Source: Pseudomonas monteilii NBRC 103158 = DSM 14164 (GTDB taxonomy: Bacteria; Pseudomonadota; Gammaproteobacteria; Pseudomonadales; Pseudomonadaceae). From it: a DNA stretch of 64,000 nucleotides. Shown here in pieces: positions 15,373 through 25,414 of the stretch. The notes beneath the pieces were generated by a model. That model was not told where the DNA came from, did no database searches, and was given only the letters and a program-made list of their open reading frames with translations. Position numbers and translations under genes: made by a program. The first letter of the stretch is position 1. The number at the start of each line of letters is the position of its first letter. The DNA lies in assembly GCF_000730605.1 (NCBI RefSeq), contig NZ_BBIS01000024.1:37631-101630 (forward strand), written 5' to 3'.

Positions 15373-16728
15373 TCAATGCTCGTTGGCCAGCTTGTGTTCG
15401 AGGTAATGAATGTTGACGCCGCCTTTGCAGAAACCTTCATCACGCACCAGGTCGCGGTGCAGTGGGATGTTGGTCTTGATGCCGTCGACGACGATCTCGT
15501 CCAGTGCATTGCGCATGCGTGCCATGGCTTCGTCGCGGTCCTTGCCGTAGGTGATCAGCTTGCCGATCAGCGAGTCGTAGTTCGGCGGAACCGAATAACC
15601 GCTGTACAGGTGCGAATCGACGCGTACGCCGTTGCCGCCTGGTGCGTGGAAGTGCTTCACCTTGCCTGGGCTCGGGATGAACTTCTTCGGGTCTTCGGCG
15701 TTGATACGGCATTCCAGCGAGTGGCCACGAATCACCACGTCTTCCTGGCGGTACGACAGCTTGTTGCCAGCGGCGATGCTCAGCATCTCCTTGACGATGT
15801 CGATACCGGTCACCATCTCGGACACCGGGTGCTCAACCTGCACGCGGGTGTTCATCTCGATGAAGTAGAAGCGGCCGTTCTCGTACAGGAACTCGAACGT
15901 ACCCGCACCACGGTAGCCGATCTCGATGCACGCATCGACGCAACGCTTGAACACTTCCTGGCGGGCTTTCTCGTCGATGCCCGGGGCTGGTGCTTCTTCC
16001 AGCACCTTCTGGTGACGGCGCTGCAGCGAGCAGTCACGGTCGCCCAGGTGAATGGCGTTGCCCTGGCCGTCGGACAGTACCTGGACTTCCACGTGGCGTG
16101 GGTTGGTCAGGAACTTCTCCAGGTAGACCATCGGGTTGCCGAAGGCTGCACCGGCTTCGGTACGGGTGAGCTTGGCCGAGGCAATCAGGTCCTCTTCCTT
16201 ATGCACCACGCGCATGCCGCGACCACCACCGCCACCGGCGGCCTTGATGATCACCGGGTAACCGACGTCACGGGCAATCGCCAGGGCGACTTCTTCGTCT
16301 TCCGGCAGCGGGCCATCGGAGCCCGGTACGGTCGGTACGCCCGACTTGATCATCGCGTCCTTGGCCGAAACCTTGTCGCCCATCAGGCGAATGGTGTCGG
16401 CTTTCGGGCCGATGAAGGCGAAACCGGATTTTTCAACCTGCTCGGCGAAGTCGGCGTTTTCTGCCAGGAAGCCGTAGCCCGGGTGAATCGCGGTGGCGCC
16501 GGTGACTTCGGCGGCAGCGATGATTGCCGGGATATGCAGGTAGGAATCCTTGGACGATGCAGGACCGATGCAGACCGACTCGTCTGCCAGGCCCAGGTGC
16601 ATCAGTTCACGGTCGGCGGTGGAGTGCACAGCGACGGTTTTGATGCCCAGCTCTTTGCAGGCACGCAGGATCCGCAGGGCAATTTCCCCGCGGTTGGCGA
16701 TCAGGACTTTTTCGAGCTTCCCAGACAT
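15373..16728 (-). CDS. accC: Acetyl-CoA carboxylase, biotin carboxylase subunit
   Basis: A 451-residue protein, normal length for AccC. It carboxylates the biotin on AccB using ATP and bicarbonate, the first half of the malonyl-CoA synthesis step in fatty acid synthesis. Visible hallmarks are [14 protein letters not shown] at the N-terminus; the ATP-grasp glycine-rich loop [13 protein letters not shown]; the biotin carboxylase signature [20 protein letters not shown]; and the [13 protein letters not shown] block. The start at 16728 has GGAGAG upstream; the open frame continues 7 codons further but into the accB gap. It lies 17 bp downstream of accB and is cotranscribed with it. Confidence 0.97.
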   Translation of the reverse strand: MSGKLEKVLIANRGEIALRILRACKELGIKTVAVHSTADRELMHLGLADESVCIGPASSKDSYLHIPAIIAAAEVTGATAIHPGYGFLAENADFAEQVEKSGFAFIGPKADTIRLMGDKVSAKDAMIKSGVPTVPGSDGPLPEDEEVALAIARDVGYPVIIKAAGGGGGRGMRVVHKEEDLIASAKLTRTEAGAAFGNPMVYLEKFLTNPRHVEVQVLSDGQGNAIHLGDRDCSLQRRHQKVLEEAPAPGIDEKARQEVFKRCVDACIEIGYRGAGTFEFLYENGRFYFIEMNTRVQVEHPVSEMVTGIDIVKEMLSIAAGNKLSYRQEDVVIRGHSLECRINAEDPKKFIPSPGKVKHFHAPGGNGVRVDSHLYSGYSVPPNYDSLIGKLITYGKDRDEAMARMRNALDEIVVDGIKTNIPLHRDLVRDEGFCKGGVNIHYLEHKLANEH

Positions 16729-16745
16729 CGTTGGCTCTCCGCGAT

Positions 16746-17210
16746 TCAAACGACGGTGAACAGCGGCTGGTCGAACTCAACCGGCTGGCCGTCTTCTACC
16801 AGGATGGCGTCGATGACACCGCCAACATCGGCTTCGATGTGGTTCATCATCTTCATGGCTTCGACGATGCACAGGGTGTCGCCTTTCTTCACGGTCTGGC
16901 CCACTTCAGCGAAGTTCGGCGAGGTCGGCGAAGGCTTGCGGTAGAAGGTACCTACCATTGGCGAGCGGATCACGGTGCCTTTCAGGGCCGGGGCGGCGGC
17001 GGCAGCTTCGGCGGCTGGAGCGGCAGCGGCAACCGGGGCGGCAACAGGCGCAGCAGCGGCTACTGGAGCCGGTGCGAAGTACTGTTGGGCAGCCGGGGTT
17101 TTGCTGTGACGGCTGATACGGACCGACTCTTCGCCTTCCTTGATCTCCAGTTCGTCGATGCCAGACTCTTCCAGCAGCTCGATCAGTTTCTTGACTTTAC
17201 GGATATCCAT
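16746..17210 (-). CDS. accB: Acetyl-CoA carboxylase biotin carboxyl carrier protein
   Basis: A 154-residue protein. The N-terminal 36 residues ([20 protein letters not shown]) are followed by an Ala/Pro-rich linker (about 46-76) and a C-terminal biotinyl domain, in which [15 protein letters not shown] places the biotinylated lysine at residue 120. It carries carboxybiotin between AccC and the AccAD carboxyltransferase. It is first gene of the accBC operon; a 6-bp dyad AAACGT-N6-ACGTTT (17256-17273) lies about 50 bases upstream of the start and could be part of its control region, but no regulator is assigned. Confidence 0.97.
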   Translation of the reverse strand: MDIRKVKKLIELLEESGIDELEIKEGEESVRISRHSKTPAAQQYFAPAPVAAAAPVAAPVAAAAPAAEAAAAAPALKGTVIRSPMVGTFYRKPSPTSPNFAEVGQTVKKGDTLCIVEAMKMMNHIEADVGGVIDAILVEDGQPVEFDQPLFTVV

Positions 17211-17279
17211 TAATCATCAACTCCCAAAGGTTCGGTCAGGGGGCGAAATACAAAAAAACGTAACTGAACGTTTCTCTAG

Positions 17280-17305
17280 AACCCTGGCCCACTGAGGCCA
17301 GGGTT
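17280..17305 (-). terminator. Hairpin between aroQ and accB
   Basis: AACCCTGGCC (17280-17289) pairs with GGCCAGGGTT (17296-17305) just after the aroQ stop codon. It lacks a U-tract on the aroQ transcript, so termination may be partial. Confidence 0.55.
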
Positions 17306-17309
17306 TTCA

Positions 17310-17765
17310 TCATTTGGGCTGTGCGTTGGCAGCCAGTTGTTCCAGCGCGGACTCCAGGGCCAGGCGATAACCGCTGGCGCCCAGGCCGCAGATCACCCCT
17401 ACGGCAACATCGGAAAAGTAGGAGTGGTGACGGAACGGTTCGCGTTTGTGCACGTTGGACAGGTGCACTTCGATGAATGGGATGCTCACCGCAAGCAATG
17501 CGTCACGTAATGCGACGCTTGTGTGGGTGAAAGCAGCCGGATTGATCAGGATGAAGTCCACACCCTCGTTGCGTGCGGCGTGAATACGATCGATCAGTTC
17601 GTACTCGGCATTGCTCTGCAGGTATTGCAAATGGTGGCCTGCGGCGCGGGCACGTTGCTCCAGGTCCTGGTTGATCTGGGCCAGGGTCACGGCGCCGTAG
17701 TGGCCTGGCTCGCGGGTACCGAGCAGGTTGAGGTTGGGGCCGTGGAGCACCAGTAGCGTTGCCAT
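17310..17765 (-). CDS. aroQ: Type II 3-dehydroquinate dehydratase
   Basis: A 151-residue type II dehydroquinase, third step of the shikimate pathway. The start [20 protein letters not shown] has the conserved LNLLGxREP motif. HYG supplies the active-site tyrosine loop, [11 protein letters not shown] the substrate loop with Asn and His, and [17 protein letters not shown] the C-terminal catalytic region. The long open frame extends 49 codons upstream, but the ATG at 17765 matches the family N-terminus. The aroQ-accB-accC order is conserved in pseudomonads. Confidence 0.96.
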   Translation of the reverse strand: MATLLVLHGPNLNLLGTREPGHYGAVTLAQINQDLEQRARAAGHHLQYLQSNAEYELIDRIHAARNEGVDFILINPAAFTHTSVALRDALLAVSIPFIEVHLSNVHKREPFRHHSYFSDVAVGVICGLGASGYRLALESALEQLAANAQPK

Positions 17766-17886
17766 CTGCGGATTCCTTGGGTTTGTAGGGCAATTCGACA
17801 CAGCGCGGCGAGTGTGCCGCAAAGCGACGGCAGGTGTCCAGTTCCCGGCAGTAGCCAGCACGATGTCCGAGATTCGCGCGAAGTAT

Positions 17887-17912
17887 GTGACCAAATACTT
17901 AAATCTGGTCAC
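17887..17912. promoter_or_regulatory. Dyad GTGACCA-N12-TGGTCAC upstream of aroQ
   Basis: Perfect 7-bp arms (17887-17893 and 17906-17912) around an AT-rich 12-base centre lie in the aroQ-dsbD gap, about 120 bp before aroQ and after the dsbD stop is passed on the minus strand. The TGGTC/GACCA half-sites resemble operators of GntR-family regulators. No cognate regulator is adjacent. Confidence 0.4.
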
Positions 17913-17944
17913 CTATTTCAGGATTTTTCCCGGCACGGGGGAAG

Positions 17945-19717
17945 TTATAGACCGACTTTCCCGCGCACGCGTGTCAGAATTTGCGCAAATTCACCGGCGT
18001 TTATCTCGCCAATCACCTGATCGGCGGTCATTTCGCTGCCGTTCGCGGCAAAGAAGAGCAAGGCGGGGGGGCCGAACAGCTGATAGCGGTCGAGCAGTGT
18101 ACGTTGCTCGGCATTGCTCTCGGTGATGTCGAAACGCACCAACTTGAAGCCGGTCAGCTGCGTTTGCACCTGTGGCGCGTTCAGCACTTCATGCTCGATC
18201 ACTTTGCAGCTGATGCACCAGTCGGCGTACCAGTCCAGCAGCACGGGCTGGCCTGCCGCCTTGGCCTGGGCCAGCGCCGCGTCCAGTGCGGCGGGAGTGG
18301 TGATGGTTTGCCAGGCATCCGCCTTTGCCGCCGGGCTGTCGCCGCTGACCGCCAGTGTTGCAACCGGCAGCGGGCGCAGCGGGTCGCCTTGGCCACTCAG
18401 CGCGCCATACCAGCAAGCCAGGGCGTAGACCAGCAAGCCCAGGCCCAGCAGTTGGGCCAGGCGCTGGCGTGCGCTTTTTACAACGAACTCCAGGGCGCCG
18501 AGGAACAGCGCCACGCCAGCGGCGAGGAAACCGACCAGCAGCAAGGTAAGCGGGCCCGGCAGCACGCGGCTGAGCAAGCCGATGGCCAGCCCCAGCAGCA
18601 GGACACCGATGGCGTTTTTCACGGTATTCATCCAAGGGCCGCTTTTGGGCAGCCAGGCTGCGCCACCGGTGGCTACCAACAGCAATGGCGCGCCCATGCC
18701 GAGGCCCAGGGCAAACAGCTTGAGCGCGCCGCCCACGGCATCGCCGCTGGCGCTGATGTACAGCAGGGCACCGGCCAAGGGGGCGGATACGCACGGCGAA
18801 ACCAGCAGGCTGGAAAGCACGCCGAGCACGGCCGCGCCGAGCAGCGAGCCACCCTTGGTGTGGTTGGCGACGTTGTTCAGACGGTTGCTCAGGGCCTGCG
18901 GCAGCTTGATTTCGAACAGGCCGAACATGGCCAGGGCGAACACCACGAAGAACAGCGCGAACGGCACCAGCACCCAGGCCGATTGCAGACGGGCCTGCAG
19001 GTTAAGGCCGGCACCGAACAGGCCCATCAGCGCGCCGAGTACGGCGAAGCTGGCCGCCATCGGCAGCACGTAGGCCAGCGATAGAGCGAGCCCGCGCAGG
19101 CCGCCGACCTGGCCACGCAGCACCACGCCAGACAGGATCGGCAGCATCGGCAACACGCACGGGGTGAAGGTCAGGCCGACGCCGGCAAGGAAGAACAGCA
19201 GCAGTGATTTCCAGTTCCAGGCGTGTTCGGCAGCGCCCGGCGTATTTGCGCCGCTTTCGCCATCGATGCTCAGGCGTTCGGTTTCCGGTGGGTAGCACAG
19301 GCCCTTGTCGGCGCAACCCTGGTAGCCCACCAGCAGGGTGAAGGCACGCGGGTCGGTGCGCGGCAGTTCGATGTCGACCACGCCGTGGTAAACCTCGACG
19401 TCGCCGAAGAACTCATCGTGCTTGGCTTCGCCTTTGGGGATGTTCGGCGTGCCCAGGGCAACGTCGGCCGGCTCGGTGCGGAACTGGAAGCGGTGGCGGT
19501 AAAGGTAGTAGCCCTCGGTGGCGACGAAGCGCAGCTTGAGGGTGTGCGCATCGGCCTGGATCAGGCTGAGCTTGAAGGCCTCGTGCACCGGCAGGAAGTC
19601 GGCATTATTGGACAGCGAAGCGGCCCCGAGGGTGGCGCTGGGGCGGTTGTCGAGCAGGCCCGTGGCGAAGGCAGGGCTGGCCAGCAGCAGGAACAGCAGG
19701 AAAAACAGGCGGCGCAT
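17945..19717 (-). CDS. dsbD: Thiol:disulfide interchange protein DsbD
   Basis: A 590-residue inner-membrane protein that passes electrons from cytoplasmic thioredoxin to periplasmic partners such as DsbC. It has a signal peptide (MRRLFFLLFLLLASPAFA), then the periplasmic alpha domain with GCADKGLCYPPE (two cysteines). The beta domain has eight membrane segments with FTPCVLPMLPI and SPCVSAPLAGALL carrying the membrane cysteine pair. A C-terminal thioredoxin-like gamma domain carries DWYADWCISCK (CxxC). All six functional cysteines are visible. Length is normal (E. coli 565). Confidence 0.95.
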   Translation of the reverse strand: MRRLFFLLFLLLASPAFATGLLDNRPSATLGAASLSNNADFLPVHEAFKLSLIQADAHTLKLRFVATEGYYLYRHRFQFRTEPADVALGTPNIPKGEAKHDEFFGDVEVYHGVVDIELPRTDPRAFTLLVGYQGCADKGLCYPPETERLSIDGESGANTPGAAEHAWNWKSLLLFFLAGVGLTFTPCVLPMLPILSGVVLRGQVGGLRGLALSLAYVLPMAASFAVLGALMGLFGAGLNLQARLQSAWVLVPFALFFVVFALAMFGLFEIKLPQALSNRLNNVANHTKGGSLLGAAVLGVLSSLLVSPCVSAPLAGALLYISASGDAVGGALKLFALGLGMGAPLLLVATGGAAWLPKSGPWMNTVKNAIGVLLLGLAIGLLSRVLPGPLTLLLVGFLAAGVALFLGALEFVVKSARQRLAQLLGLGLLVYALACWYGALSGQGDPLRPLPVATLAVSGDSPAAKADAWQTITTPAALDAALAQAKAAGQPVLLDWYADWCISCKVIEHEVLNAPQVQTQLTGFKLVRFDITESNAEQRTLLDRYQLFGPPALLFFAANGSEMTADQVIGEINAGEFAQILTRVRGKVGL

Positions 19718-19787
19718 GGCGGACTCGCGAGGTGGAACGTGCCGGCATGATAGCGGAGTTGGTGGAGGATGGGGCCAGCTGGGCTTG

Positions 19788-19865
19788 CCATGACATTTTT
19801 AGCGCCTGGGAGATCGAGCGCCGCCCGCGGGGCGCTCGATCTCCCAGGCACTGCACATGTCATGG
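19788..19865. repeat. Long palindrome between a chemoreceptor gene and dsbD
   Basis: Outer arms CCATGACAT (19788-19796) and ATGTCATGG (19857-19865) enclose a strong inner stem running 19804-19849, whose arms read GCCTGGGAGATCGAGCGCC and its near-perfect complement. No U-tract follows on either strand. It probably acts as a terminator or is a dispersed palindromic element. Confidence 0.6.
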
Positions 19866-19880
19866 CGAGCACCCGCCAGT

Positions 19881-21842
19881 TCACACCCTGAACGCCCGCA
19901 CCGCCCGATTCAGCTCACCGCCCAGGCCCAACAACTGCTCGCCTTGCTCGCGCCCCTCACCAATGCGCTGCAGGTTGTCCTCACCCAACTCATGAATCCG
20001 TTCGCTGTGGTCACGAATCTCACTCACCGCGCCGCTCTGCTGCGCCGTGACATCGGCAATCCGCACGGCGGTATCCGAGATGGTGCGAATGGCACAGACA
20101 ATCTCGTCCAGTGCGCCATCTGCCGCTTGGGCCTGGTTGGCTGTGGCCTCGGCATGCTCAAGCTGCGCACGCATCCCTGCTACCGAACTTCTCGCGGCTT
20201 GCTGCAGGCGGTCGATCAGTGCCTGAATCTCGCCGGTAGCCCCCGTGGTGCGTTGCGCCAGCGAGCGCACTTCATCGGCTACCACGGCGAAGCCACGGCC
20301 CATCTCACCCGCACGCGCCGCTTCGATGGCGGCGTTCAGCGCCAGCAGGTTGGTTTGCTCGGCAATCGAGCGGATCACCGTCAGCACCCCGCCGATGGTG
20401 GCCGACTCTTCCGCCAGTTGCTCGATCATGCGGGCGTTGCCTTGCACTTCATCAACCAGTTCACGCAAACCTGACAGGCTCTGGCCGATCACCGCCTGGC
20501 CTTGCTCCACCGCACGCCCGGCATCGCGGCTGGCGTCGGCGGCGGCGCTGGCATCACCTGCCACTTGCTGGATGGTCGCTTCCAGTTCGCTCAGTGCGTC
20601 GCGGATCTGCCCGGTATCGCCCGCCTGGCGTTCGGCGCCGTCGTGCAGGGCGGCGCTCATGCCGGCCAGCGCGTGGCTGCTGCCCGCCACTTGCTCGGCG
20701 TTGTGGCGGATGGTGCCTACCAGTTCCACCAGGTACTGGCGCAGGCGGTTGAGCGATTCCTGGATGTCGCGCAGTTCGCGGTTGGTCTTGCCCAGGGCGA
20801 TACCTTGGGCGAAGTCGCCTTCGGCCCACCGTGACAAGGCGGGTGCCAGGCCGGTGAGGGTACGCGTCAGGCGGCGCTGCAGGGTGTCGATCAACAAGGC
20901 GATCAGCAGGATCAAGCCAATCATCAAACCCTGGATGATGCGCACCTCGGCGGCAATTTTCGCATGCTGGCCACGCACTTCGGGTTCCAATGCTGCAATG
21001 GCTAGCTGCACGGCCTCAAGGCGTTGATTAGTGCTGGCGGCCAGGGCGCCGCGGCGTTCGATCTGTTCGCGGGTACGCTGCAATTCAGCCGGGTAGCGGC
21101 TCAGCAGGCTTTGCAGTTCACGCTTTAGGCCAACCGCGATGTCTTCCTGCTGGGCATTGGCCTGGGTCTCAAGGCCCATCATCGCGGCGAAGTCGTCGGC
21201 ACCGGACTCGGCGGCGCGGGTTACGCCAAGCAAGGGCAAGGCATCGATGGCTTGAGCCTGGGCGCGGATCAGTTGCAGCTCGCGCTCCACCTCGTCGGCA
21301 AGCTCCGGGCGGCCGCTATTGACCAGTTTGTCCCGGGCCAGCGAAAGGCGGCTCAGGTGCACAGTGGCATCGAGCAATGGCAACAGGTAGCGGTTGGCAT
21401 CGGCGTTGCCGCTGTCGCGAGCGTAGCCGGCCAGTTGTTCGACGTTGGCTCCCAGCTCCCGCTCGGCCTGCAGCAGCAGGGCTTGTGGGTCACCGGCCAG
21501 CTTGCCAGCGGCCAGCAACTCATTGGCGGTGAAGGCCTGCAGGCTGTCCAGGCTTGGGCGTAATGTGTCGGCCAGCTCAACGGGCCATTCGGCCAGGGCG
21601 GCCTGCAGCTGCTGGTTGGCCTCCATGGCGGCGGCATGACGCAGGGCGTCGCCGCTGGCCAGGTACGCCTGGATGTTGCGTGCCGCCAGGTTCTGAAACT
21701 GCTGGGACAGGCCCAGGTAACGCTCCATCATCTGGTAGGGGCGCTCGAGGGCGCGCTGCGACCACCACAAGGTGGCGCCCAAGGCGAGGCACACGGTCAC
21801 CAGCAACAGGGTGTTGAAATTGGTCAGCCACTTCAGGCGCAT
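19881..21842 (-). CDS. Methyl-accepting chemotaxis protein with helical-bundle sensor
   Basis: A 653-residue chemoreceptor. TM1 spans about 8-27 and TM2 about 302-319, enclosing a ~270-residue periplasmic region that looks all-helical and lacks Cache or PAS features. A HAMP-like segment follows ([24 protein letters not shown]). The cytoplasmic signalling domain has the conserved hairpin [40 protein letters not shown] split here by family convention. The ligand is unknown; the bundle type resembles HBM-like sensors. No CheB/CheR-binding pentapeptide at the C-terminus. It stands alone, ended by the palindrome at 19788-19865. Confidence 0.9.
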   Translation of the reverse strand: MRLKWLTNFNTLLLVTVCLALGATLWWSQRALERPYQMMERYLGLSQQFQNLAARNIQAYLASGDALRHAAAMEANQQLQAALAEWPVELADTLRPSLDSLQAFTANELLAAGKLAGDPQALLLQAERELGANVEQLAGYARDSGNADANRYLLPLLDATVHLSRLSLARDKLVNSGRPELADEVERELQLIRAQAQAIDALPLLGVTRAAESGADDFAAMMGLETQANAQQEDIAVGLKRELQSLLSRYPAELQRTREQIERRGALAASTNQRLEAVQLAIAALEPEVRGQHAKIAAEVRIIQGLMIGLILLIALLIDTLQRRLTRTLTGLAPALSRWAEGDFAQGIALGKTNRELRDIQESLNRLRQYLVELVGTIRHNAEQVAGSSHALAGMSAALHDGAERQAGDTGQIRDALSELEATIQQVAGDASAAADASRDAGRAVEQGQAVIGQSLSGLRELVDEVQGNARMIEQLAEESATIGGVLTVIRSIAEQTNLLALNAAIEAARAGEMGRGFAVVADEVRSLAQRTTGATGEIQALIDRLQQAARSSVAGMRAQLEHAEATANQAQAADGALDEIVCAIRTISDTAVRIADVTAQQSGAVSEIRDHSERIHELGEDNLQRIGEGREQGEQLLGLGGELNRAVRAFRV

Positions 21843-21972
21843 AGCCGCGAACTTCCTGCGCAGGGGAGTAGAGGTAGGCGCCTGAAGTTATTGCGATTTT
21901 GTGACCGGGTGATGACGACAAGGGGCTGGCGTCAGAAAAAAAGTGGCACAGTGCCTGTACTGGTGAAACTGG

Positions 21973-23331
21973 TCAGGGTTCTACACGCACTACACAGTTG
22001 CGCCCGGCATGCTTGGCCCGGTACAACGCCTCGTCCGCCGCACTGGCCATGGTCAGCGCATCGAGCCCGTCATCCAGCTGCACCACACCTGCACTGAACG
22101 TGCACTGCAAATCCCGGGGTTGTGCCGGGTAGAGAATTTCGGCAAAGCGCCGGCGGATTTCGTCCAGCACCCTGTGTGCTGCGTCCAGCGCGGTGTTGGG
22201 CATGACAATGGCGAACTCCTCGCCGCCGTAGCGGCCGATGAAGTCAGTCTTGCGCAAACGCTGCTTGAGAAACAGGGCCAGGCTCTTGATCACCCGGTCG
22301 CCCATGGGGTGGCCATGGCGGTCGTTGATCTTCTTGAAATGGTCGATGTCGAGCATGGCAAAGCTCAACGGTTGCTGTTCACGGCGGGCGCGGAAGCTGC
22401 AGTCTTCCAGCAGTTGCAGGATGTGGGTGTGGTTGTACAGCCCTGTCAGGCTGTCGCGCACCATTCGCGCCTTCAGGTGCCGGGCACGGGCGGCGCGGTT
22501 GCGCACGGTGGTGATCAGGTGGCGTGAGCGAAACGGTTTGGTCAGGAAGTCATCCCCGCCTTCGCTCATGGCGTCCAGCTGTTTGTCCAGGTCGTCTTCG
22601 GCAGACAGGTAGATGATCGGCACGCTCACGTAGCGGTCGCTGTGGCGAATCACCTTGGCCAGCTCCGGGCCGGTACAGGCTGGCATGTACAGGTCGAGAA
22701 TGATGAGGTCGGGCTGGAAGTCGGCAAGCTCTGCCATGGTGCGGATCGGGTCGGTCAGGCTGCGGGTTACCATACCGGCGCTGGCCAGCACCCGCTCGGT
22801 ATACAGGGCCTGGGTGCGCGAGTCGTCGATGATCAGCACGCGCAGCGGGTCGTGCGGGCTGGCGTTGGTCAGCAGTTCGACCTTCTCCAGCAGGCTGGAA
22901 GCCTCCAGGCTGCCGGTGAGAAAGTCCTGGCCACCCGCGCGCACGGCGGCCAGGCGGGTCGGGGTGTCGGCTTCGTGGTGGCTGAAGAACAGCAGCGGAA
23001 CAGGTTGCGCCAGCGCCTGCTGCACCTGGACGGCCAGCAGCAAGCCTTGGCCAGCGCCGGTGAAGTCGACGTCCATGATGATGGCCGAGGGTGAGTACTC
23101 GCTGATCGAAGCGCAGAGCGCCGCAGCGCTTGGCAACGCTTGCACCACCAGGCCGAAGAATTCCAGTTGCTGGGCCAAACGCTGGGCACGCTCGTGGTCC
23201 TGCAGCAGGATGTACACCGGTTTACGCAGGGGCGGCAGCAGCACCTGGTCGAGCGGGTCATCCTTGCGCAGGCCGCTACGCGTCGCCTGTTGGGCGGGGC
23301 ACTGCGGGCTCGGCTCGACTGCTTGGCTCAT
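21973..23331 (-). CDS. Two-receiver response regulator with GGDEF diguanylate cyclase domain
   Basis: A 452-residue cytoplasmic protein. The first receiver-like domain (about 35-155, VYILLQDHERAQRLAQQLEF ... IIMDVDF) lacks the conserved Lys near its end (FLTGSL), so it looks degenerate. The second receiver (about 160-280) has VLIIDDSR, LIILDLYMP and DFLTKPF, all residues for phosphorylation intact. The GGDEF domain carries RYGGEEFAIVMPN, an active-site variant GGEEF that is normally catalytic. RxxD inhibitory-site candidates occur upstream. It should make cyclic-di-GMP when phosphorylated. No histidine kinase is adjacent. Confidence 0.9.
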   Translation of the reverse strand: MSQAVEPSPQCPAQQATRSGLRKDDPLDQVLLPPLRKPVYILLQDHERAQRLAQQLEFFGLVVQALPSAAALCASISEYSPSAIIMDVDFTGAGQGLLLAVQVQQALAQPVPLLFFSHHEADTPTRLAAVRAGGQDFLTGSLEASSLLEKVELLTNASPHDPLRVLIIDDSRTQALYTERVLASAGMVTRSLTDPIRTMAELADFQPDLIILDLYMPACTGPELAKVIRHSDRYVSVPIIYLSAEDDLDKQLDAMSEGGDDFLTKPFRSRHLITTVRNRAARARHLKARMVRDSLTGLYNHTHILQLLEDCSFRARREQQPLSFAMLDIDHFKKINDRHGHPMGDRVIKSLALFLKQRLRKTDFIGRYGGEEFAIVMPNTALDAAHRVLDEIRRRFAEILYPAQPRDLQCTFSAGVVQLDDGLDALTMASAADEALYRAKHAGRNCVVRVEP

Positions 23332-23579
23332 GTCCTGGCTACTTATAGGTTGGGGTGTGCAGGGGCAATGATGGCTGTATGCTAGCAGCTCTTACCGAAT
23401 ACGTGAGTGCCCTGCATCAACAAAGCGGCCAGAACGAATATTCAGTTGCTGACCGATTGGTCGCTTATGCGTACGGTGGTGTCTGCTTTATAGTGCTGTC
23501 ACACGGGCTTGCCGTGGCACCCTGGCGCAGGCCTGTGGTCCAAGCCTCTGAACCGTCGTGACTGATTAAGGACAAAGCC

Positions 23580-24647
23580 ATGCTGGACTGGAAAAATCGC
23601 GAGGCCAAAGCCGAGCCCCGCGAGCGTGTCGATGGCCGCGGCGCTGCTGCCCGTAGCTACCTTGGCGGCCTTTGGAGCCGTGCCCTGGGGACCCTTATCG
23701 GGTTGTACCTGCTGGTGTGTATCGGCCTGGGCTGGTACTGGAGCCAGGAGCCTGCGCTGTTCCCGGTGCAGCAGAATGCCCAAGCCGCTGCCGAGCGCAC
23801 CGGCCAGCAGATGGTGGTGGGTTATACCACCCTCGAAACCCTCAAGTCCGTGGCCGGCACCTTGCTGAACAAGCCGGGCGGCTACATTTCCAACGACCGC
23901 TTCCCGCCCGGGCTGTGGATGGACAACATGCCGAGCTGGGAATACGGCGTGCTGGTCCAGGTCCGCGACCTGTCCCGCGCCCTGCGCAAGGACTTTGCCC
24001 GTTCGCAGTCGCAGTCCACCGAGGACGCCGACCTGGCCAAGGCCGAGCCGCGCTTCAACTTCGACAACAAGAGCTGGATCTTGCCATCGAGCGAGTCGGA
24101 GTTCGAAGAGGGCATCAAGTCGCTGACCCGCTACCAGACCCGTCTGGCTGCCGGCGACAAGGGCGCGATCTTCTACACCCGTGCCGACAACCTGAACAAC
24201 TGGCTGGGTGACGTGGCTACCCGCCTAGGCTCGCTGTCGCAGCGCCTGTCGGCCAGCGTTGGCCGGGTGAAGCTGAACACCACGCTAAAGACCGAGTCGG
24301 TGGTTGCCGGCCAGGCGCCGCAGGTGGACGAAGAGCTGGTGGAAACCCCATGGCTGCAGATCGACAACGTGTTCTACGAAGCCCGTGGCCAGGCCTGGGC
24401 GCTGTCGCACCTGCTGCGCGCCATCGAGGTGGACTTTGCCGACGTGCTGGCGAAGAAGAACGCCACGGTCAGCGTGCGTCAGATCATTCGTGAGCTGGAA
24501 GCCTCGCAAGAGCCGCTGTGGAGCCCGATGGTGCTCAACGGCAGTGGTTTCGGCATGTGGGCCAACCACTCGCTGGTCATGGCCAACTACATTTCCCGGG
24601 CTAACGCTGCGGTCATCGACCTGCGTCAGCTGCTGTCGCAGGGTTGA
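23580..24647 (+). CDS. DUF2333 family membrane-anchored protein
   Basis: A 355-residue protein with one membrane segment (about 33-54, LGTLIGLYLLVCIGLGWYW) and a large periplasmic part. It matches the DUF2333 family of gamma-proteobacteria, whose function is unknown. The Nudix gene begins 2 bp after the stop codon, so the two are cotranscribed. Upstream 248 bp separate it from the divergent GGDEF gene; an AGGACAAAGCC precedes the ATG. Confidence 0.85.
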   Translation: MLDWKNREAKAEPRERVDGRGAAARSYLGGLWSRALGTLIGLYLLVCIGLGWYWSQEPALFPVQQNAQAAAERTGQQMVVGYTTLETLKSVAGTLLNKPGGYISNDRFPPGLWMDNMPSWEYGVLVQVRDLSRALRKDFARSQSQSTEDADLAKAEPRFNFDNKSWILPSSESEFEEGIKSLTRYQTRLAAGDKGAIFYTRADNLNNWLGDVATRLGSLSQRLSASVGRVKLNTTLKTESVVAGQAPQVDEELVETPWLQIDNVFYEARGQAWALSHLLRAIEVDFADVLAKKNATVSVRQIIRELEASQEPLWSPMVLNGSGFGMWANHSLVMANYISRANAAVIDLRQLLSQG

Positions 24648-24649
24648 TA

Positions 24650-25186
24650 ATGGCCATAAGCCCAAACGAGGCCGCCCACCGGGCGGCTTCCGACCGCGAA
24701 CAGGTCACCTGGGTGGACGAAGCCGATCAGGTGCTTGGAGCGTTGCCCCGCGCCGAACTGCGCGAGCGGGGGTTGATCGGGCGTTGCACGTTCATTCTGC
24801 TGTTCAATAGCGCCGGTGAGTTGTGCGTGCACCGGCGGACCTTGAGCAAAGCGCTGTACCCGGGGTACTGGGATGTGGCGGCGGGCGGCATGGTGACAGC
24901 CGGTGAGGGTTATGCCGAATCGGCGGCGCGTGAGCTGGCCGAGGAGCTGGGGATTGAAGGGGTGGAGCTGCGGTTTCACGAGCGGTTCTATTTTGACCAG
25001 CCCGACAACCGGTTGTGGTGTGCGGTGTATTCGGCGGTATCGGATGCGCCGTTGCGCTTGCAGCCGGAAGAGGTGATCGAGGCGCGGTTCATTGGGCTTG
25101 AGCAGGCTGAGCAAGAGCGTCTGACCAAGCCCTATTGCCCCGACTCGTTGGCGGCTTTGCAGCGCTATAAAGCCAGCCTGGGATGA
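24650..25186 (+). CDS. Nudix hydrolase (YfcD-like)
   Basis: A 178-residue protein with a full Nudix box, GGMVTAGEGYAESAARELAEELGI (GX5EX7REUXEEXGU), around residues 83-106. Residues before it (RCTFILLFNSAGELCVHRR, YPGYWDVAAGG) are of the IPP isomerase/YfcD type. It probably hydrolyses a nucleoside diphosphate derivative; the substrate is unknown. ATG at 24650 is preferred over the TTG at 24644, which overlaps the upstream gene. Confidence 0.88.
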   Translation: MAISPNEAAHRAASDREQVTWVDEADQVLGALPRAELRERGLIGRCTFILLFNSAGELCVHRRTLSKALYPGYWDVAAGGMVTAGEGYAESAARELAEELGIEGVELRFHERFYFDQPDNRLWCAVYSAVSDAPLRLQPEEVIEARFIGLEQAEQERLTKPYCPDSLAALQRYKASLG

Positions 25187-25414
25187 CGCAGGGGATCGCA
25201 AAGCGGTCCCAGTGTCGAATGGCGTCGCAAAACATTCGCAAAATGCCGCAATCCAGTACTTAGCAATCGCCTTTTTTATCGTTACACTGCGCGCCCTTTT
25301 CGGGCTGTCGCAGGATCTTGCGGCAGTAGCGCCGCCCCTGCCAGAGTGGGGCTTCGCGGTCGGCCTCTACCCCAAGGCACGACCAGTTTTTGTCCTCAGC
25401 ACAGAGGAACAAAA

